DNA from: Vicingus serpentipes
GTDB lineage: Bacteria > Bacteroidota > Bacteroidia > Flavobacteriales_E > Vicingaceae
DNA: 64,000 bases
Assembly: GCF_007993035.1 (NCBI RefSeq)
Contig: NZ_VOOS01000004.1
Coordinates: 186,001-250,000 of the forward strand
Direction: 5' to 3'
In this document: in pieces, positions 18,387-28,904 of the stretch
How positions within the stretch are numbered: position 1 is the first letter of the stretch
Layout of the letters: every line of letters starts with the position of its first letter
Position numbers and translations under genes: made by a program
Notes under the pieces: model-generated
The model's database searches: none
What the model was told of the DNA's origin: nothing
The model's input: only the letters and a program-made list of their open reading frames with translations

Positions 18387-19547
18387 TTAAACAACCTTGT
18401 TTAAAATCTCGGCTGCTTTAAGTAGTGTTTCATTTTCTTTAGCAAAACAAAAACGCAACATTTTCTCATCAATATTTTTTTGGTAAAATACTGAAACAGG
18501 AATTGAAGCTACTCCATACTCCTTAGTTAAACGAATTGCAAAGTCAGTATCCTTTTCATCACTAATGCCTTTATAGTTCAGAAGTTGAAAATAAGTACCT
18601 TTAGATGGAAGTATTTCAAATTTTGAACCTTTAATTAAATCAACAAAAAAATCTCGCTTTTGCTGATAAAAATGATTTAAAGACATGTAATTGTTTTCAT
18701 TTTTCAGGTACTCAGCTAAAGCATATTGCATAGGAGTGTTTACCGAAAATACAATAAACTGATGTGCTTTTCTAAACTCTTTCATTAAGTTTTTAGGCGC
18801 TACACAATAGCCTATTTTCCAACCTGTATTATGAAATGTTTTACCAAAAGAAGAAACGATAAATGATCGTTCCATTAATTTTGGATATTTAGAAGCGCTT
18901 TGGTGTGTTTTATCATCAAAAACAATATGCTCATAAACCTCATCACTCAAAACGATAATGTCAGTGTCGGCAACAATTTTTTCAAGAGCAAGCATGTCTT
19001 TTTCTTTTAAAATAGTTGCCGTTGGATTGTGAGGTGTGTTTATGATAATCATTTTTGTGCGCTGATTAATCATCTTTTTAACATCCTCCCAATCAATTTT
19101 ATAACTTGGAGCATGCATTTGAATAAACACTGTTTTTCCTCCGTTCAATTCAATTGCTGGTTCATAACAGTCATAAGCTGGAGTAAATATAATTACCTCA
19201 TCTCCTTCTGTTATTGTTGAGGCTATTGCAGTATAAATTGCCTGAGTAGCACCTGAAGTAATCGTTATTTCAGATTCAGGATGATATTTTGCGCCATGTA
19301 AATTCTCAATTTTTTGAGAAATTTGCTCTCTTAACTCAAGGACACCTGACATTGGAGCATATTGATTTAGTCCTTTTTTCATGGCTTGAGTTACCAAGTT
19401 TATCAATTCATCCGAGCTCTCAAAATCAGGAAATCCTTGTGACAAGTTAATTGCCTTAGTTTCATTGGCAAGTTGACTCATTACTGTAAAAATGGTTGTT
19501 CCAACTTTTGGTAATTTCGATTTTATTAAACTTGGGTATTCTGTCAT
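18387..19547 (-). CDS. PLP-dependent aminotransferase, methionine aminotransferase (YbdL)-like
   Basis: A 386-residue class I/II aminotransferase. Lys236 in SSFGKTFHNTGWKIGY is the pyridoxal-phosphate lysine, and INTPHNPTATIL plus LSDEVYEHI supply the other cofactor contacts. The motif 'SFGKTFHNTGWKIGYC' is typical of the YbdL/kynurenine-glutamine transaminase K group, which acts on methionine and aromatic amino acids and can use glutamine as amino donor. A nitrilase of the omega-amidase type lies two genes downstream in the same direction, which supports that reading. The intervening TPR/PD40 gene is 63 bp away, so one transcript is plausible. Confidence 0.85.
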   Translation of the reverse strand: MTEYPSLIKSKLPKVGTTIFTVMSQLANETKAINLSQGFPDFESSDELINLVTQAMKKGLNQYAPMSGVLELREQISQKIENLHGAKYHPESEITITSGATQAIYTAIASTITEGDEVIIFTPAYDCYEPAIELNGGKTVFIQMHAPSYKIDWEDVKKMINQRTKMIIINTPHNPTATILKEKDMLALEKIVADTDIIVLSDEVYEHIVFDDKTHQSASKYPKLMERSFIVSSFGKTFHNTGWKIGYCVAPKNLMKEFRKAHQFIVFSVNTPMQYALAEYLKNENNYMSLNHFYQQKRDFFVDLIKGSKFEILPSKGTYFQLLNYKGISDEKDTDFAIRLTKEYGVASIPVSVFYQKNIDEKMLRFCFAKENETLLKAAEILNKVV

Positions 19548-19641
19548 GCCTTATTTTTGAAGTTGGCAAATGTAATAAAAGCCTTTTATTGAAAGCGTGT
19601 GAAATAAATTTTTAGACGAACTTTAATTTATGCTTGATGAA

Positions 19642-20115
19642 CTAAAATAGCCCTTCTGATGATTCTTTTTCATACCCTTCGTCTATTAATAAATTTTGAC
19701 CTTCTGCAGCCTGAACTGCCAGTTCATCGCATCGTTCATTGTAGAGGTTGCCAGCGTGACCTTTTACCCAATTAAATTTTACTTGATGTTTTGGGTAAAT
19801 TTTTAAAAACCTCTGCCACAAATCAATATTTTTTTTTCCTTTAAATCCTTTTTTCTGCCATCCAAACACCCATTTTTTTTCTACAGAATCAACAACATAC
19901 TTAGAGTCTGAAAAAATCTCAACCTGTGCATTCGTTGTTTTTATGGTTTCTAGGGCAACAATTACACTTAAGAGCTCCATTCTGTTGTTTGTCGTTAAAC
20001 GAAAGCCTTCTGATAGCTCTTTTTTATGATGTCCGCTCATCATTACAACTCCATAGCCCCCATTTCCTGGGTTTCCTTTTGCAGCTCCGTCTGTATAAAT
20101 TGTAATAACTGACAT
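19642..20115 (-). CDS. rnhA: Ribonuclease HI
   Basis: A 157-residue protein with all RNase HI catalytic residues: Asp9 in YTDGAAKGNPG, Glu47 in NNRMELL, Asp70 in FSDSKYV, and His120 and Asp130 in VKGHAGNLYNERCDELA. The basic handle region (KKWVFGWQKKGFKGKK) is present. It degrades the RNA strand of RNA-DNA hybrids, acting in R-loop and primer removal. Its start follows the marC-like stop by two bases, so the two genes are one operon with rnhA second. Confidence 0.96.
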   Translation of the reverse strand: MSVITIYTDGAAKGNPGNGGYGVVMMSGHHKKELSEGFRLTTNNRMELLSVIVALETIKTTNAQVEIFSDSKYVVDSVEKKWVFGWQKKGFKGKKNIDLWQRFLKIYPKHQVKFNWVKGHAGNLYNERCDELAVQAAEGQNLLIDEGYEKESSEGLF

Positions 20116-20117
20116 TT

Positions 20118-20684
20118 TTAAAACCCAACATTTGTTTTAAATAGTTTGATTGCAATCGCTAATAATATTACCCCAAAGACCTTTCGAAGCACAGCCAATC
20201 CTCCACTTCCAAGTATTTTCTCAATTTTTACTGATAATTTAAGTACTGCATAAACTAAAATAATATTAACGATAATCGCTACAATAATATTTTCTACTGC
20301 ATATTCTGACCTTAAAGATAAAAGAGAGGTCATCGTTCCTGCTCCTGCAATTAAAGGAAAAGCTAAAGGAACAATAGATGCTGTGTTTGGTGCATCATCT
20401 TTGTATAGCTGAATACCTAATATCATTTCTATTGCTAAAAAGAAAATAATTAATGATCCTGCTATAGCAAATGAGTTCACATCAATACCAATCAAGTTTA
20501 AAATAGATTCTCCCACAAACAAAAAAACAATCATTATTATCATTGCTACAACACTAGCCTTTTCAGACTGTATATGTCCTACTTTTTGACGCAAGTCTAT
20601 AATAATTGGTATTGATCCAACTATATCTATAACAGCAAACAAAATCATTGATGCTGTTGCTATTTCTTTAAAATCTAAATGCAT
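20118..20684 (-). CDS. MarC family membrane protein
   Basis: A 188-residue protein with six hydrophobic segments. The opening (ILFAVIDIVGSIPIIIDL) and PLAFPLIAGAGTMTSLLSLR are the conserved MarC blocks. MarC proteins sit in the inner membrane; despite the name they are not shown to give antibiotic resistance and their substrate is unknown. It is the first gene of a two-gene unit with rnhA. Confidence 0.88.
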   Translation of the reverse strand: MHLDFKEIATASMILFAVIDIVGSIPIIIDLRQKVGHIQSEKASVVAMIIMIVFLFVGESILNLIGIDVNSFAIAGSLIIFFLAIEMILGIQLYKDDAPNTASIVPLAFPLIAGAGTMTSLLSLRSEYAVENIIVAIIVNIILVYAVLKLSVKIEKILGSGGLAVLRKVFGVILLAIAIKLFKTNVGF

Positions 20685-20818
20685 TTTTATCGTTTTAAAG
20701 TGCGAAATTATAATTTATAGTTTAAACAAAACTAAAGATTCCACGAATCATGGTAATTTTATTTACTCTGCCAATTTATTTTCACTATCTTCATTGTGAA
20801 AACTAAACAATATCTATT

Positions 20819-23800
20819 ATGAAACTAATCTCTAAATTCGCAGTTGCATCCATTTTTATGGGGGCGTTTTCTTTATCATTATTAGGTCAATCAAGCTCTC
20901 CTTTATGGAAAAAAATTGAGGCTTCAACCCTCAATTCTAAAGAGAAAGTACACCGAAATAACATACCAACAAAAGCTCAATATTTTGCTCTAGACTTTAA
21001 TCAACTAAAAACAAAATTAACTGCAGCACCAAATAGAGAAGGTTTTACTGGTAAATCAAATTTAATTATTGAATTCCCTACTTCAGAAGGTAAAATTGAA
21101 CACTTTAGAGTATGGGATTCTCCTATAATGCACCCAGATTTAGCTGCTAAGTTTCCAATGATTAAGACTTATGTTGCTCAGGGTATTGAAGACCCTACTG
21201 CTTATATGAGATTTTCTGTTACTCAGTTTGGCCTTCATACAATGACTCTTTCTGGAACTAAAAGCACAAATTATATTGATCCATATACTAGTGATTTAAA
21301 CAACTATGTAGTTTATGATAGAAACTCTTTAGGGCCAGACACACAACCCTTTGAATGTTTAACAAAAGAAGATGATGCTAAATTAAGATCTATTGAGAAA
21401 GATAGAAATTCAGGCAATACATTTAAGGCTGATGCTGATGATATGAAAATGCGTAAATATAGATTAGCTCAAACATGTACTGCTGAATATGGAAATATCT
21501 TTACTACTGGTGGTGGTTCTGATGCTGCAAACAAAGCAGAAATTCAAGCTCAAATGACCATTACCATTAATAGAGTTAATACTGTTTATGAAATAGATCT
21601 TGGTGTTACTTTAGAATTTATTGCAAATAATGACGATTGTATTTTTTATGGAGCGACAAACTCTGATCCTTGGAATGGAGAATATAATACAGCAACACAA
21701 AACTTCTTAAACACTAATATTGGAGACGCAAATTATGATATAGGACATAACTTCAATACTTCTGGAGGTGGTAATGCTGGGTGTTTAGCTTGCGTATGTA
21801 CTGATGGCTCTAAAGGAAGTGGGATGACTGGACGAGGAAACCCAACAGGAGATCCTTTTGATATAGATTATGTTGCACATGAAATGGGTCATCAATTTGG
21901 AGGGTACCACACAATGAACACTTGTAGTAGAAGTGGTAATGGACAGACAGAAGTAGAACCATGTAGTGGCAGCTCAATAATGGGATATGCAGGAATCTGC
22001 TCTGTAAATGTTCAAAATAATAGTGATGCCCATTTCAACTATGTTAACATAAGAGATATTTTGGCAAACATTAAGCCTGGAGGAAATAGTACTTGTAGTG
22101 TTAATACCGACCACACTAACAACCCTCCAACTGCAGACGCGGGAGATGATTATATTATTCCTCAAGGTACCGCTTTTGTTTTAGAAGGTACCGCTACAGA
22201 TCCTGATGGAATGGGATCTTTAACTTATAATTGGTCTCAAAATGACCCAGCACAAGCTCCTAGCTCTTCTTCTCCTGTATCTACCTGGACTTCTGGTCCG
22301 TTGTATAGAGCTAAAATGCCTATTTCCTCGCCAAATAGATATATGCCTGTTTTAAGCAGTGTTATTGCTGGCGACTTATTTCCAACTTGGGAAAAAACAC
22401 CTACTGTTGGTAGATCTCTTAATTTCTCATTTATTGTTAGAGATAATGACCCTCTTGGCGGGCAAACTGCTTCTGATTTAATGAAAGTAACAGTAGATGG
22501 AGCATCTGGTCCTTTTGCTGTTACCTCTCAAAATACAACAGGTATCACATGGAATTCAGGAGGTACTGAAACCGTTACTTGGAATGTTGCAAACACAAGT
22601 ACTGGGAACGTAAACACTCCAAATGTTGACATCTTTTTATCGGTAGATGGAGGTTATACATATCCTTATACTCTAGCGTCGACAGTTCCAAATAATGGAT
22701 CGGCAAGTGTAACAGTTCCAACTGGCGCAGCTACAACAACAGCTAGAATTATGGTTAGAGGAAGTGGAAATATATTTTATGCATTAAATAGTAATAATTT
22801 TGCTATTGAAGACGCTGAATTCGTGATGAATTTTTCTAGCACATCAGCAACTCCCTGCCCAACAGAAAATGCTGTTTATAATTTTAATTATAATACATTT
22901 TTATCTTTTAGCGAGACGACAACATTTTCAGCTTCAGGAAATCCTGCGGGGTCAATTGTAACTTTTAATCCAACTACAGCTTCAGTTAATGGAACTCCAG
23001 TTACAATGACCGTGAGTAATCTAAATTCTGGCATGGTAGGTTCTCATACTATTACCATTACTGGAACTTCAACATCTGTAACAAAAAATAATAATGTAAG
23101 CCTAGAGATTATAGACCCGGCACCACTAGCTGCGGCTTTAGCTCTACCTGCAAATGCCGCAACAGGCATTGACCCTGGAATTACATTTACTTGGTCTGCT
23201 GGAGGAACAGGAACAATGTATAACATCGATATTGCAACTGATGCCGCTTTTAGTTCTATTATAGATAATGCTTCAGGGCTTACATCGAACAATTACACTT
23301 CATCTTCTTTGGTTGGAGAAACTACTTATTATTGGAGAGTTAGTAGCTACAACAATTGTGGCTCAGCACCAACTTCTTCTGTGTTTTCTTTTACAACTTC
23401 TAGTTGCTCAACAATTGCAAGTACAGATGTTCCTGTGACTGTTTCTGCAGCAACTCAAACATCAACAATTACTGTTCCAAATTCGGGAACAATAGCTGAT
23501 GTAAATTTACTAGGCTTAGTGTTACCTCATACCTGGGTAGGTGATTTAGGAGCAACTTTAACTTCTCCACAAGGCACAACCGTTCAGTTGTTTGATGGTC
23601 CTGGAATCCCTAGTTCGAACTTTGGTTGTGATGGTGATGATTTAGATGTTTCTTTTGATGATGACGCAACATCAACTAGCGCTACTTTTGAAAATACTTG
23701 TAATAACGCCCCTGCAATTAATGGTTTTTTTCAACCCCTAAATGCTCTTTCTGCTTTTAACGGTGAAAATATGGCTGGTGTATGGACATTAACAATTTTA

Positions 23801-24136
23801 GACAGTTATCCAACAGAAGATGATGGGTCTTTAGATGCGTGGTCATTAGAAATATGTACCGAACCTATTCCGACAGGAATAAACAATAGTTATTTGATTA
23901 ATAATATAGCTATTTATCCTAACCCTACTAACAATTTATTAAATGTTACTCTTGGAAAAGATAACACTGCAAATGTCTTAGTATTAACTGATTTACAAGG
24001 TAAAGTAGTTTATGAACTAAACAACATAAATAGCAATACTATTCAAATTGATATGTCTAATTACGGAAAGGGAATTTATCTTTTACAAGTTAAAGGACAA
24101 AACGAGTCAAAAGTATTTAAGGTAACTAAACAGTAA
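20819..24136 (+). CDS. Secreted reprolysin-like zinc metalloprotease with T9SS type A sorting domain (copy 1)
   Basis: A 1105-residue protein. It has a signal peptide (MKLISKFAVASIFMGAFSLS), a prodomain to about residue 200, and a metzincin catalytic domain. Zinc ligands are in HEMGHQFGGYH (His354, His358, His364; Glu355 catalytic) and the Met-turn is in SSIMGYAGIC. Ig/PKD-like and fibronectin III-like regions follow (residues about 430-860). Next is a proprotein-convertase P-like domain (HTWVGDLGATLTSPQGT; AFNGENMAGVWTLTI) and a C-terminal T9SS type A signal (IYPNPTNNLLNVTLGKDN to FKVTKQ). It should be exported across the outer membrane and digest extracellular protein. A close paralogue follows in tandem, with a terminator between. 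Confidence 0.92.
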   Translation: MKLISKFAVASIFMGAFSLSLLGQSSSPLWKKIEASTLNSKEKVHRNNIPTKAQYFALDFNQLKTKLTAAPNREGFTGKSNLIIEFPTSEGKIEHFRVWDSPIMHPDLAAKFPMIKTYVAQGIEDPTAYMRFSVTQFGLHTMTLSGTKSTNYIDPYTSDLNNYVVYDRNSLGPDTQPFECLTKEDDAKLRSIEKDRNSGNTFKADADDMKMRKYRLAQTCTAEYGNIFTTGGGSDAANKAEIQAQMTITINRVNTVYEIDLGVTLEFIANNDDCIFYGATNSDPWNGEYNTATQNFLNTNIGDANYDIGHNFNTSGGGNAGCLACVCTDGSKGSGMTGRGNPTGDPFDIDYVAHEMGHQFGGYHTMNTCSRSGNGQTEVEPCSGSSIMGYAGICSVNVQNNSDAHFNYVNIRDILANIKPGGNSTCSVNTDHTNNPPTADAGDDYIIPQGTAFVLEGTATDPDGMGSLTYNWSQNDPAQAPSSSSPVSTWTSGPLYRAKMPISSPNRYMPVLSSVIAGDLFPTWEKTPTVGRSLNFSFIVRDNDPLGGQTASDLMKVTVDGASGPFAVTSQNTTGITWNSGGTETVTWNVANTSTGNVNTPNVDIFLSVDGGYTYPYTLASTVPNNGSASVTVPTGAATTTARIMVRGSGNIFYALNSNNFAIEDAEFVMNFSSTSATPCPTENAVYNFNYNTFLSFSETTTFSASGNPAGSIVTFNPTTASVNGTPVTMTVSNLNSGMVGSHTITITGTSTSVTKNNNVSLEIIDPAPLAAALALPANAATGIDPGITFTWSAGGTGTMYNIDIATDAAFSSIIDNASGLTSNNYTSSSLVGETTYYWRVSSYNNCGSAPTSSVFSFTTSSCSTIASTDVPVTVSAATQTSTITVPNSGTIADVNLLGLVLPHTWVGDLGATLTSPQGTTVQLFDGPGIPSSNFGCDGDDLDVSFDDDATSTSATFENTCNNAPAINGFFQPLNALSAFNGENMAGVWTLTILDSYPTEDDGSLDAWSLEICTEPIPTGINNSYLINNIAIYPNPTNNLLNVTLGKDNTANVLVLTDLQGKVVYELNNINSNTIQIDMSNYGKGIYLLQVKGQNESKVFKVTKQ

Positions 24137-24154
24137 AATTATTACTCATACATT

Positions 24155-24188
24155 AAAAAAGCCCTTTGCGAAATCATTGGGCTTTTTT
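24155..24188 (+). terminator. Rho-independent terminator after metalloprotease 1
   Basis: The arms AAAAAAGCCC and GGGCTTTTTT flank a loop of about 14 bases and end in a T run. The symmetric A/T tails allow function on both strands, but only the plus gene needs it. Confidence 0.75.
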
Positions 24189-24276
24189 AAATTCTTTTGA
24201 AAAATAAATATTATTGATTAATTTAAACTCCGATAAAAAGGACTTCATAAACTTTATTATTTCAAACCTTTAAAAC

Positions 24277-27200
24277 ATGAAAAAAACAAACTCATTAATA
24301 GCGATAATAATCATTATTAGCTGTTTAGGTAATATTTTTGCTCAAAGCAAAACATCATCAATCTGGATTAAAGCTTCAGCAAATCAAATTGCTACAAAAA
24401 GCTTACTTAATAATAATTCTTATGAAAATTCGGAATTTTATGAACTAAATGTTAACCTACTTAAATCAGCGCTTCAAAATGCACCTTTAAGAGAAAAGGC
24501 AAATGGATTCTCTAATATTATTGTCGACTTCCCAATTGGAAATGGAGAACTTGTTAGTTTTAAAATTATGGAAGCCCCTGTTATGCATCCAGATTTAGCA
24601 GCAAAGTACCCATCAATAAAATCATATGTTGGATATGGTGTTTCAACCCCTCATGTAATCAGATTTAGTTTATCTAACCAAAAAGGTCTTAGCTGTATGT
24701 TAATCCCTGGTGTTAAAAAGCCTGTTTTTATTGAGCCCTTCACTTCTGACATGAAAACATATGTGGTTTATTCTAGAACAAATGAAACAAGAAAAAACAC
24801 TTTTGAATGTTTAACTGATGATGTTCCTTATTATTTAAAGAAGAATATTTCTTCACCATCAAATCAAAAAGATGCGAACGATCAAACACTTAGAAAATTT
24901 AGGCTTGCAATGTCTGCAACTGGAGAATATACCGCATATCATGGAGGAACTAAAGCTGGAGCTTTAGCTGCAATTAATACAACTATGACAAGGGTAAATG
25001 GTGTTTATGAAGCTGATTTTGCGATTACAATGGAATTAATTGCAAATACTGATGATGTAATATATACAAATGGAGGAATAGACCCTTATGGCTCTAACCT
25101 AAATAGTGAATTACAGTCAACTTTAACGAGTGTTATTACAGAAGCAGCTTATGATATTGGACATTTAGTTCATCAAGAATCAAATAGCAATGGAAACGCT
25201 GGGTGTATTGGTTGTGTTTGTGTTGATGGAAGTAAAGGAAGTGGTTTCACATCTCATGTAACCCCTGAAGGCGATGATTTTGATATCGATTTTGTAGCTC
25301 ATGAAATGGGGCATCAATTTGGAGGAAATCATACTTTTACACACAGTAGTGAAGGTACTGGTGTTCAAATGGAACCAGGAAGTGGTAGTACGATTATGGG
25401 GTATGCTGGAATAACTGGGGCTTCAGATGTTCAACCACACAGTGACCCTTATTTTCATTTTGCTACAATAGAACAAGTAACAAATTATGTTGGAACGACT
25501 AGCTGTCAAACTACTACCTCTTTAACAAATAATGTTCCAACTGCAGATGCTGGTAATGATTATATTATTCCTAATGGAACTGCATTTATTCTTGAAGGTG
25601 CAGGAACTGATGCTGACTTATCAGATGTGCTAACTTTTTGTTGGGAACAAGCTGATGAAGGTTTTGGAAGTAGTACCTCTGTAAGCCCAACTAGCGCAGG
25701 GAGCCCTTCTTTTAGGTCTTTTTTACCTATCACCTCTCCAAATAGATATATGCCTAAACTTGATGATGTTGTTAACGGAACTCTTTCAACACAATGGGAA
25801 ACAGTTTTAACTGTTCCAGGAACTATGAATTTTGCATTAACTGTTCGTGACAACGTTACTGGAGGCGGTCAAAATAAAATAGACAAAATGATTGTAACTG
25901 TTGATGCGAATGGACCTTTCGTTGTTACATCACAAAACACTAGTGGGTTAACATTAAACTCTGGAGCTTCTGAAACTATAACTTGGGATGTTGCTGGAAC
26001 AAATACTGGTGCGGTGAATACTCCAAATGTTGATATTTTCTTATCAATAGATGGCGGGTTTACTTACCCTTTCACTTTAGCAACTGGCGTTCCTAACAAC
26101 GGGTCAGCAAGTGTCACTATCCCAACAGGTGCAGCAACAACTAATGGAAGGATAATGGTTCGAGGATCTGGAAATATTTTCTACGCCTTAAATAGTAATA
26201 ATTTTACCATTGAAGATTCGGAGTTTGTTATGAACTTCTCCAATACAAATGCTTCCCCTTGTCCTACTCAAGATGCTGTATACAATTTTACATACAACAC
26301 CTTTTTATCATTCAGTGAAAACACTACATTTTCTGCAAGTGGAAATCCTGCTGGTTCTACTGTAACATTTAACCCAACAACAGCAACAACAAATGGCACT
26401 CTTGTTACAGTTACTGTAAGCGGATTAAACGCTTCAATGGTTGGATCTTATTCGATTGCTGTAACAGGAACCTCATCTTCCGTTACTAAAATTGCTGACT
26501 TAACATTAGATGTAATAGACCCTTCTCCATCATCGGCAGCCCTTACAAGTCCTACTGATGCCTCTACTGGTATTGATCCTGGAGTTACCTTTAACTGGAC
26601 TGCATCAGGCGTAGGAGCTATGTATGACATTGACATTGCTACAGATGCTGCTTTTACAACCATAATCGATAATGCTACTAGTTTAACAACAAACTCCTAT
26701 GTTTCTTCATCTTTAGTTGGACAAACAACATATTATTGGAGAGTAACTAGTTATAATAATTGTGGTTCTGCTCCAGCTTCAACAGTTTTTTCATTTACTA
26801 CATCTAGCTGTACAACGGTTGCAAGCACAGATATTCCTGTCTCTATTTCTGCATCTGGAACACCTACAATTACATCAACTTTAAATGTAGTCACTTCTGG
26901 TAACATTGTAGATTTAAATGTTCTTAATTTAACAGGCACACATACTTGGATAAATGATCTAACTGTAACACTAACAAGCCCTCAAAGTACAACTGTTACG
27001 CTTTGGGATGGAATCTGTAACAGTGAAGATAATTTTAATTTAAATTTAGATGATGCTGCAGCTCCTGGGGCTCTTCCATGCCCTCCTGTTGGTGGGGGAA
27101 CATATCAGCCATCCAATCCTTTAAGTGTATTTAATGGTGAAAACATGAACGGAATATGGACCTTATCTATTACAGATGGAGCTAACCAAGATGGTGGTTC

Positions 27201-27507
27201 TTTAGATGGGTGGGGATTAGAAATTTGTGCTGATGCTATTACTGTTGGTATCGATCAAAACAATACTATCAACAGTTTAAACATCTACCCTAACCCAACA
27301 AGCAATATCTTAAATGTTGCTCTTGGTAAATACAACTCTGTAAATCAATTGGTTTTAACTGATTTACAGGGAAAAATAGTTTTTGAACAAAACAATATTA
27401 ATACAAGTCCATTACAAATTGATATGTCTGGATATGGTAAGGGTGTTTATCTTTTACAGCTTAAAGGACAAGATGAATCAAAAATATTTAAAGTAACTAA
27501 ACAGTAA
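24277..27507 (+). CDS. Secreted reprolysin-like zinc metalloprotease with T9SS type A sorting domain (copy 2)
   Basis: A 1076-residue paralogue of the preceding gene with the same domain order. It has a signal peptide (MKKTNSLIAIIIIISCLGNI), a prodomain, and a metzincin domain with HEMGHQFGGNH (His342, His346, His352) and Met-turn STIMGYAGI. PKD/Ig and fibronectin-like regions, a P-like domain (HTWINDLTVTLTSPQST) and a type A sorting domain ending FKVTKQ follow. The middle (TPNVDIFLS.DGG, RIMVRGSGNIFYALNSNNF) and the end are nearly identical to copy 1. The catalytic-domain surroundings and prodomain have diverged more. This suggests shared export and anchoring parts with different substrate range (inference). 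Confidence 0.92.
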   Translation: MKKTNSLIAIIIIISCLGNIFAQSKTSSIWIKASANQIATKSLLNNNSYENSEFYELNVNLLKSALQNAPLREKANGFSNIIVDFPIGNGELVSFKIMEAPVMHPDLAAKYPSIKSYVGYGVSTPHVIRFSLSNQKGLSCMLIPGVKKPVFIEPFTSDMKTYVVYSRTNETRKNTFECLTDDVPYYLKKNISSPSNQKDANDQTLRKFRLAMSATGEYTAYHGGTKAGALAAINTTMTRVNGVYEADFAITMELIANTDDVIYTNGGIDPYGSNLNSELQSTLTSVITEAAYDIGHLVHQESNSNGNAGCIGCVCVDGSKGSGFTSHVTPEGDDFDIDFVAHEMGHQFGGNHTFTHSSEGTGVQMEPGSGSTIMGYAGITGASDVQPHSDPYFHFATIEQVTNYVGTTSCQTTTSLTNNVPTADAGNDYIIPNGTAFILEGAGTDADLSDVLTFCWEQADEGFGSSTSVSPTSAGSPSFRSFLPITSPNRYMPKLDDVVNGTLSTQWETVLTVPGTMNFALTVRDNVTGGGQNKIDKMIVTVDANGPFVVTSQNTSGLTLNSGASETITWDVAGTNTGAVNTPNVDIFLSIDGGFTYPFTLATGVPNNGSASVTIPTGAATTNGRIMVRGSGNIFYALNSNNFTIEDSEFVMNFSNTNASPCPTQDAVYNFTYNTFLSFSENTTFSASGNPAGSTVTFNPTTATTNGTLVTVTVSGLNASMVGSYSIAVTGTSSSVTKIADLTLDVIDPSPSSAALTSPTDASTGIDPGVTFNWTASGVGAMYDIDIATDAAFTTIIDNATSLTTNSYVSSSLVGQTTYYWRVTSYNNCGSAPASTVFSFTTSSCTTVASTDIPVSISASGTPTITSTLNVVTSGNIVDLNVLNLTGTHTWINDLTVTLTSPQSTTVTLWDGICNSEDNFNLNLDDAAAPGALPCPPVGGGTYQPSNPLSVFNGENMNGIWTLSITDGANQDGGSLDGWGLEICADAITVGIDQNNTINSLNIYPNPTSNILNVALGKYNSVNQLVLTDLQGKIVFEQNNINTSPLQIDMSGYGKGVYLLQLKGQDESKIFKVTKQ

Positions 27508-27522
27508 ATAAACCACATCTTT

Positions 27523-27557
27523 AAAAGCCCTTTATTATTTTAGTAAAGGGCTTTTTT
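27523..27557 (+). terminator. Rho-independent terminator after metalloprotease 2
   Basis: A perfect 12-bp stem (AAAAGCCCTTTA / TAAAGGGCTTTT) with an eight-base loop, followed by Ts. It separates the protease pair from tyrS. Confidence 0.88.
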
Positions 27558-27596
27558 GTTGCCTTTTTTAAGCTTAATTTTTAAAAACTTAATCTG

Positions 27597-27604
27597 TATT
27601 TTTG
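27597..27604 (+). promoter_or_regulatory. -7 promoter element of tyrS
   Basis: TATTTTTG matches TAnnTTTG exactly and lies 20 bp before the tyrS ATG. No clear -33 TTG. A T-box is not expected in Bacteroidota and none is seen. Confidence 0.5.
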
Positions 27605-27623
27605 CCAAAAAAATTGAACTAAA

Positions 27624-28904
27624 ATGAACTTTATAGAAGAATTAAGATGGAGAGGGATGATTCACGACATCATGCCTGGAACAGAAGAAGAATTTGCTAA
27701 AGGAATGACATCAGCATATATTGGTTTTGACCCTACAGGAGATTCTCTACATATTGGAAGTTTAGTTCAAATTATGATTTTGGTTCACCTACAACGAGCG
27801 GGACACAAGCCTTTTGCTTTGGTTGGTGGAGCAACTGGTATGGTGGGTGATCCTTCAGGAAAGTCGCAAGAACGAAACTTATTAGACAACGAAACACTAC
27901 AACATAATTTAGCTTGTATTCAAAAACAATTAGAACAGTTTTTAGATTTTGGTTCAATTAACAACTCTGCAGAGGTAGTTAATAATTACGACTGGTTTAA
28001 GAATATGAATTTTCTTGACTTTATTCGTGATGTAGGAAAACACATTTCTATAAACTACATGATGAGTAAAGATTCTGTAAAGTCTAGACTTGAAACAGGA
28101 ATGTCGTTTACAGAGTTTAGCTATCAACTGGTTCAAGGTTACGACTTCTACTGGTTATGGAAAAACAAAAATTGTAAAGTCCAATTAGGTGGTTCAGATC
28201 AATGGGGAAATATTGTTACAGGAACTGAATTGATTAGAAGAAAAGGCAGCGGAGAAGCTTTTGCTTGTACAACCCCTTTGATTAAAAAAGCTGATGGAAC
28301 TAAATTTGGTAAAACTGAAGGTGGTAATGTGTGGTTAGATAAAACGAAAACATCTCCATATAAATTTTACCAATATTGGATAAATGCTTCTGATGAAGAT
28401 GCTGCTAATTACATAAGAATCTTTACTTTGTTAAACAAAGAAGAAATTGAAGCGATTGAAAAAGAACACAATGAAGCTCCTCATTTAAGATTATTGCAAA
28501 AAACTTTAGCTAAAGATATTACCATCCGAGTTCATTCAGAAGAAGATTATAATGCGGCATTGAGTGCTTCAGAAATTTTGTTTAAAAACGGAGAAGAAGC
28601 TATAGCTGGATTAAAAGCCTTGCCTGAAAATATTTTTAATGACGTTTTTGAAGGTGTCCCTCAAGCAGAAATTAGTCTAGCTGAGCTTGAATCTGGTCTT
28701 GGAATTATTGATGGGCTTTCTGCCAGAACTAACTTTTTAGCTTCTAATGGAGAAGCTAGAAGAGCATTAAAAGAAAATGCAATAAGCGTTAATAAAAACA
28801 AAGTAGCTGAAGACAAACTGTTAACTACTGAAGATTTAATTAATGGGAGATCTATTTTAATTCAAAAAGGGAAAAAAAATTATTATCTAATTAATGTTGT
28901 TTAG
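27624..28904 (+). CDS. tyrS: Tyrosyl-tRNA synthetase
   Basis: A 426-residue class I synthetase. The HIGH-type signature is HIGS (residues 43-46) in GDSLHIGSL, and the KMSKS-equivalent is KFGKT (227-231). [11 protein letters not shown] forms the tyrosine/ATP pocket. The C-terminal 80 residues form an S4-like RNA-binding domain ([17 protein letters not shown]). It charges tRNA-Tyr with tyrosine in the cytoplasm. The end overlaps the start of the next gene by 11 bases. Confidence 0.97.
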   Translation: MNFIEELRWRGMIHDIMPGTEEEFAKGMTSAYIGFDPTGDSLHIGSLVQIMILVHLQRAGHKPFALVGGATGMVGDPSGKSQERNLLDNETLQHNLACIQKQLEQFLDFGSINNSAEVVNNYDWFKNMNFLDFIRDVGKHISINYMMSKDSVKSRLETGMSFTEFSYQLVQGYDFYWLWKNKNCKVQLGGSDQWGNIVTGTELIRRKGSGEAFACTTPLIKKADGTKFGKTEGGNVWLDKTKTSPYKFYQYWINASDEDAANYIRIFTLLNKEEIEAIEKEHNEAPHLRLLQKTLAKDITIRVHSEEDYNAALSASEILFKNGEEAIAGLKALPENIFNDVFEGVPQAEISLAELESGLGIIDGLSARTNFLASNGEARRALKENAISVNKNKVAEDKLLTTEDLINGRSILIQKGKKNYYLINVV

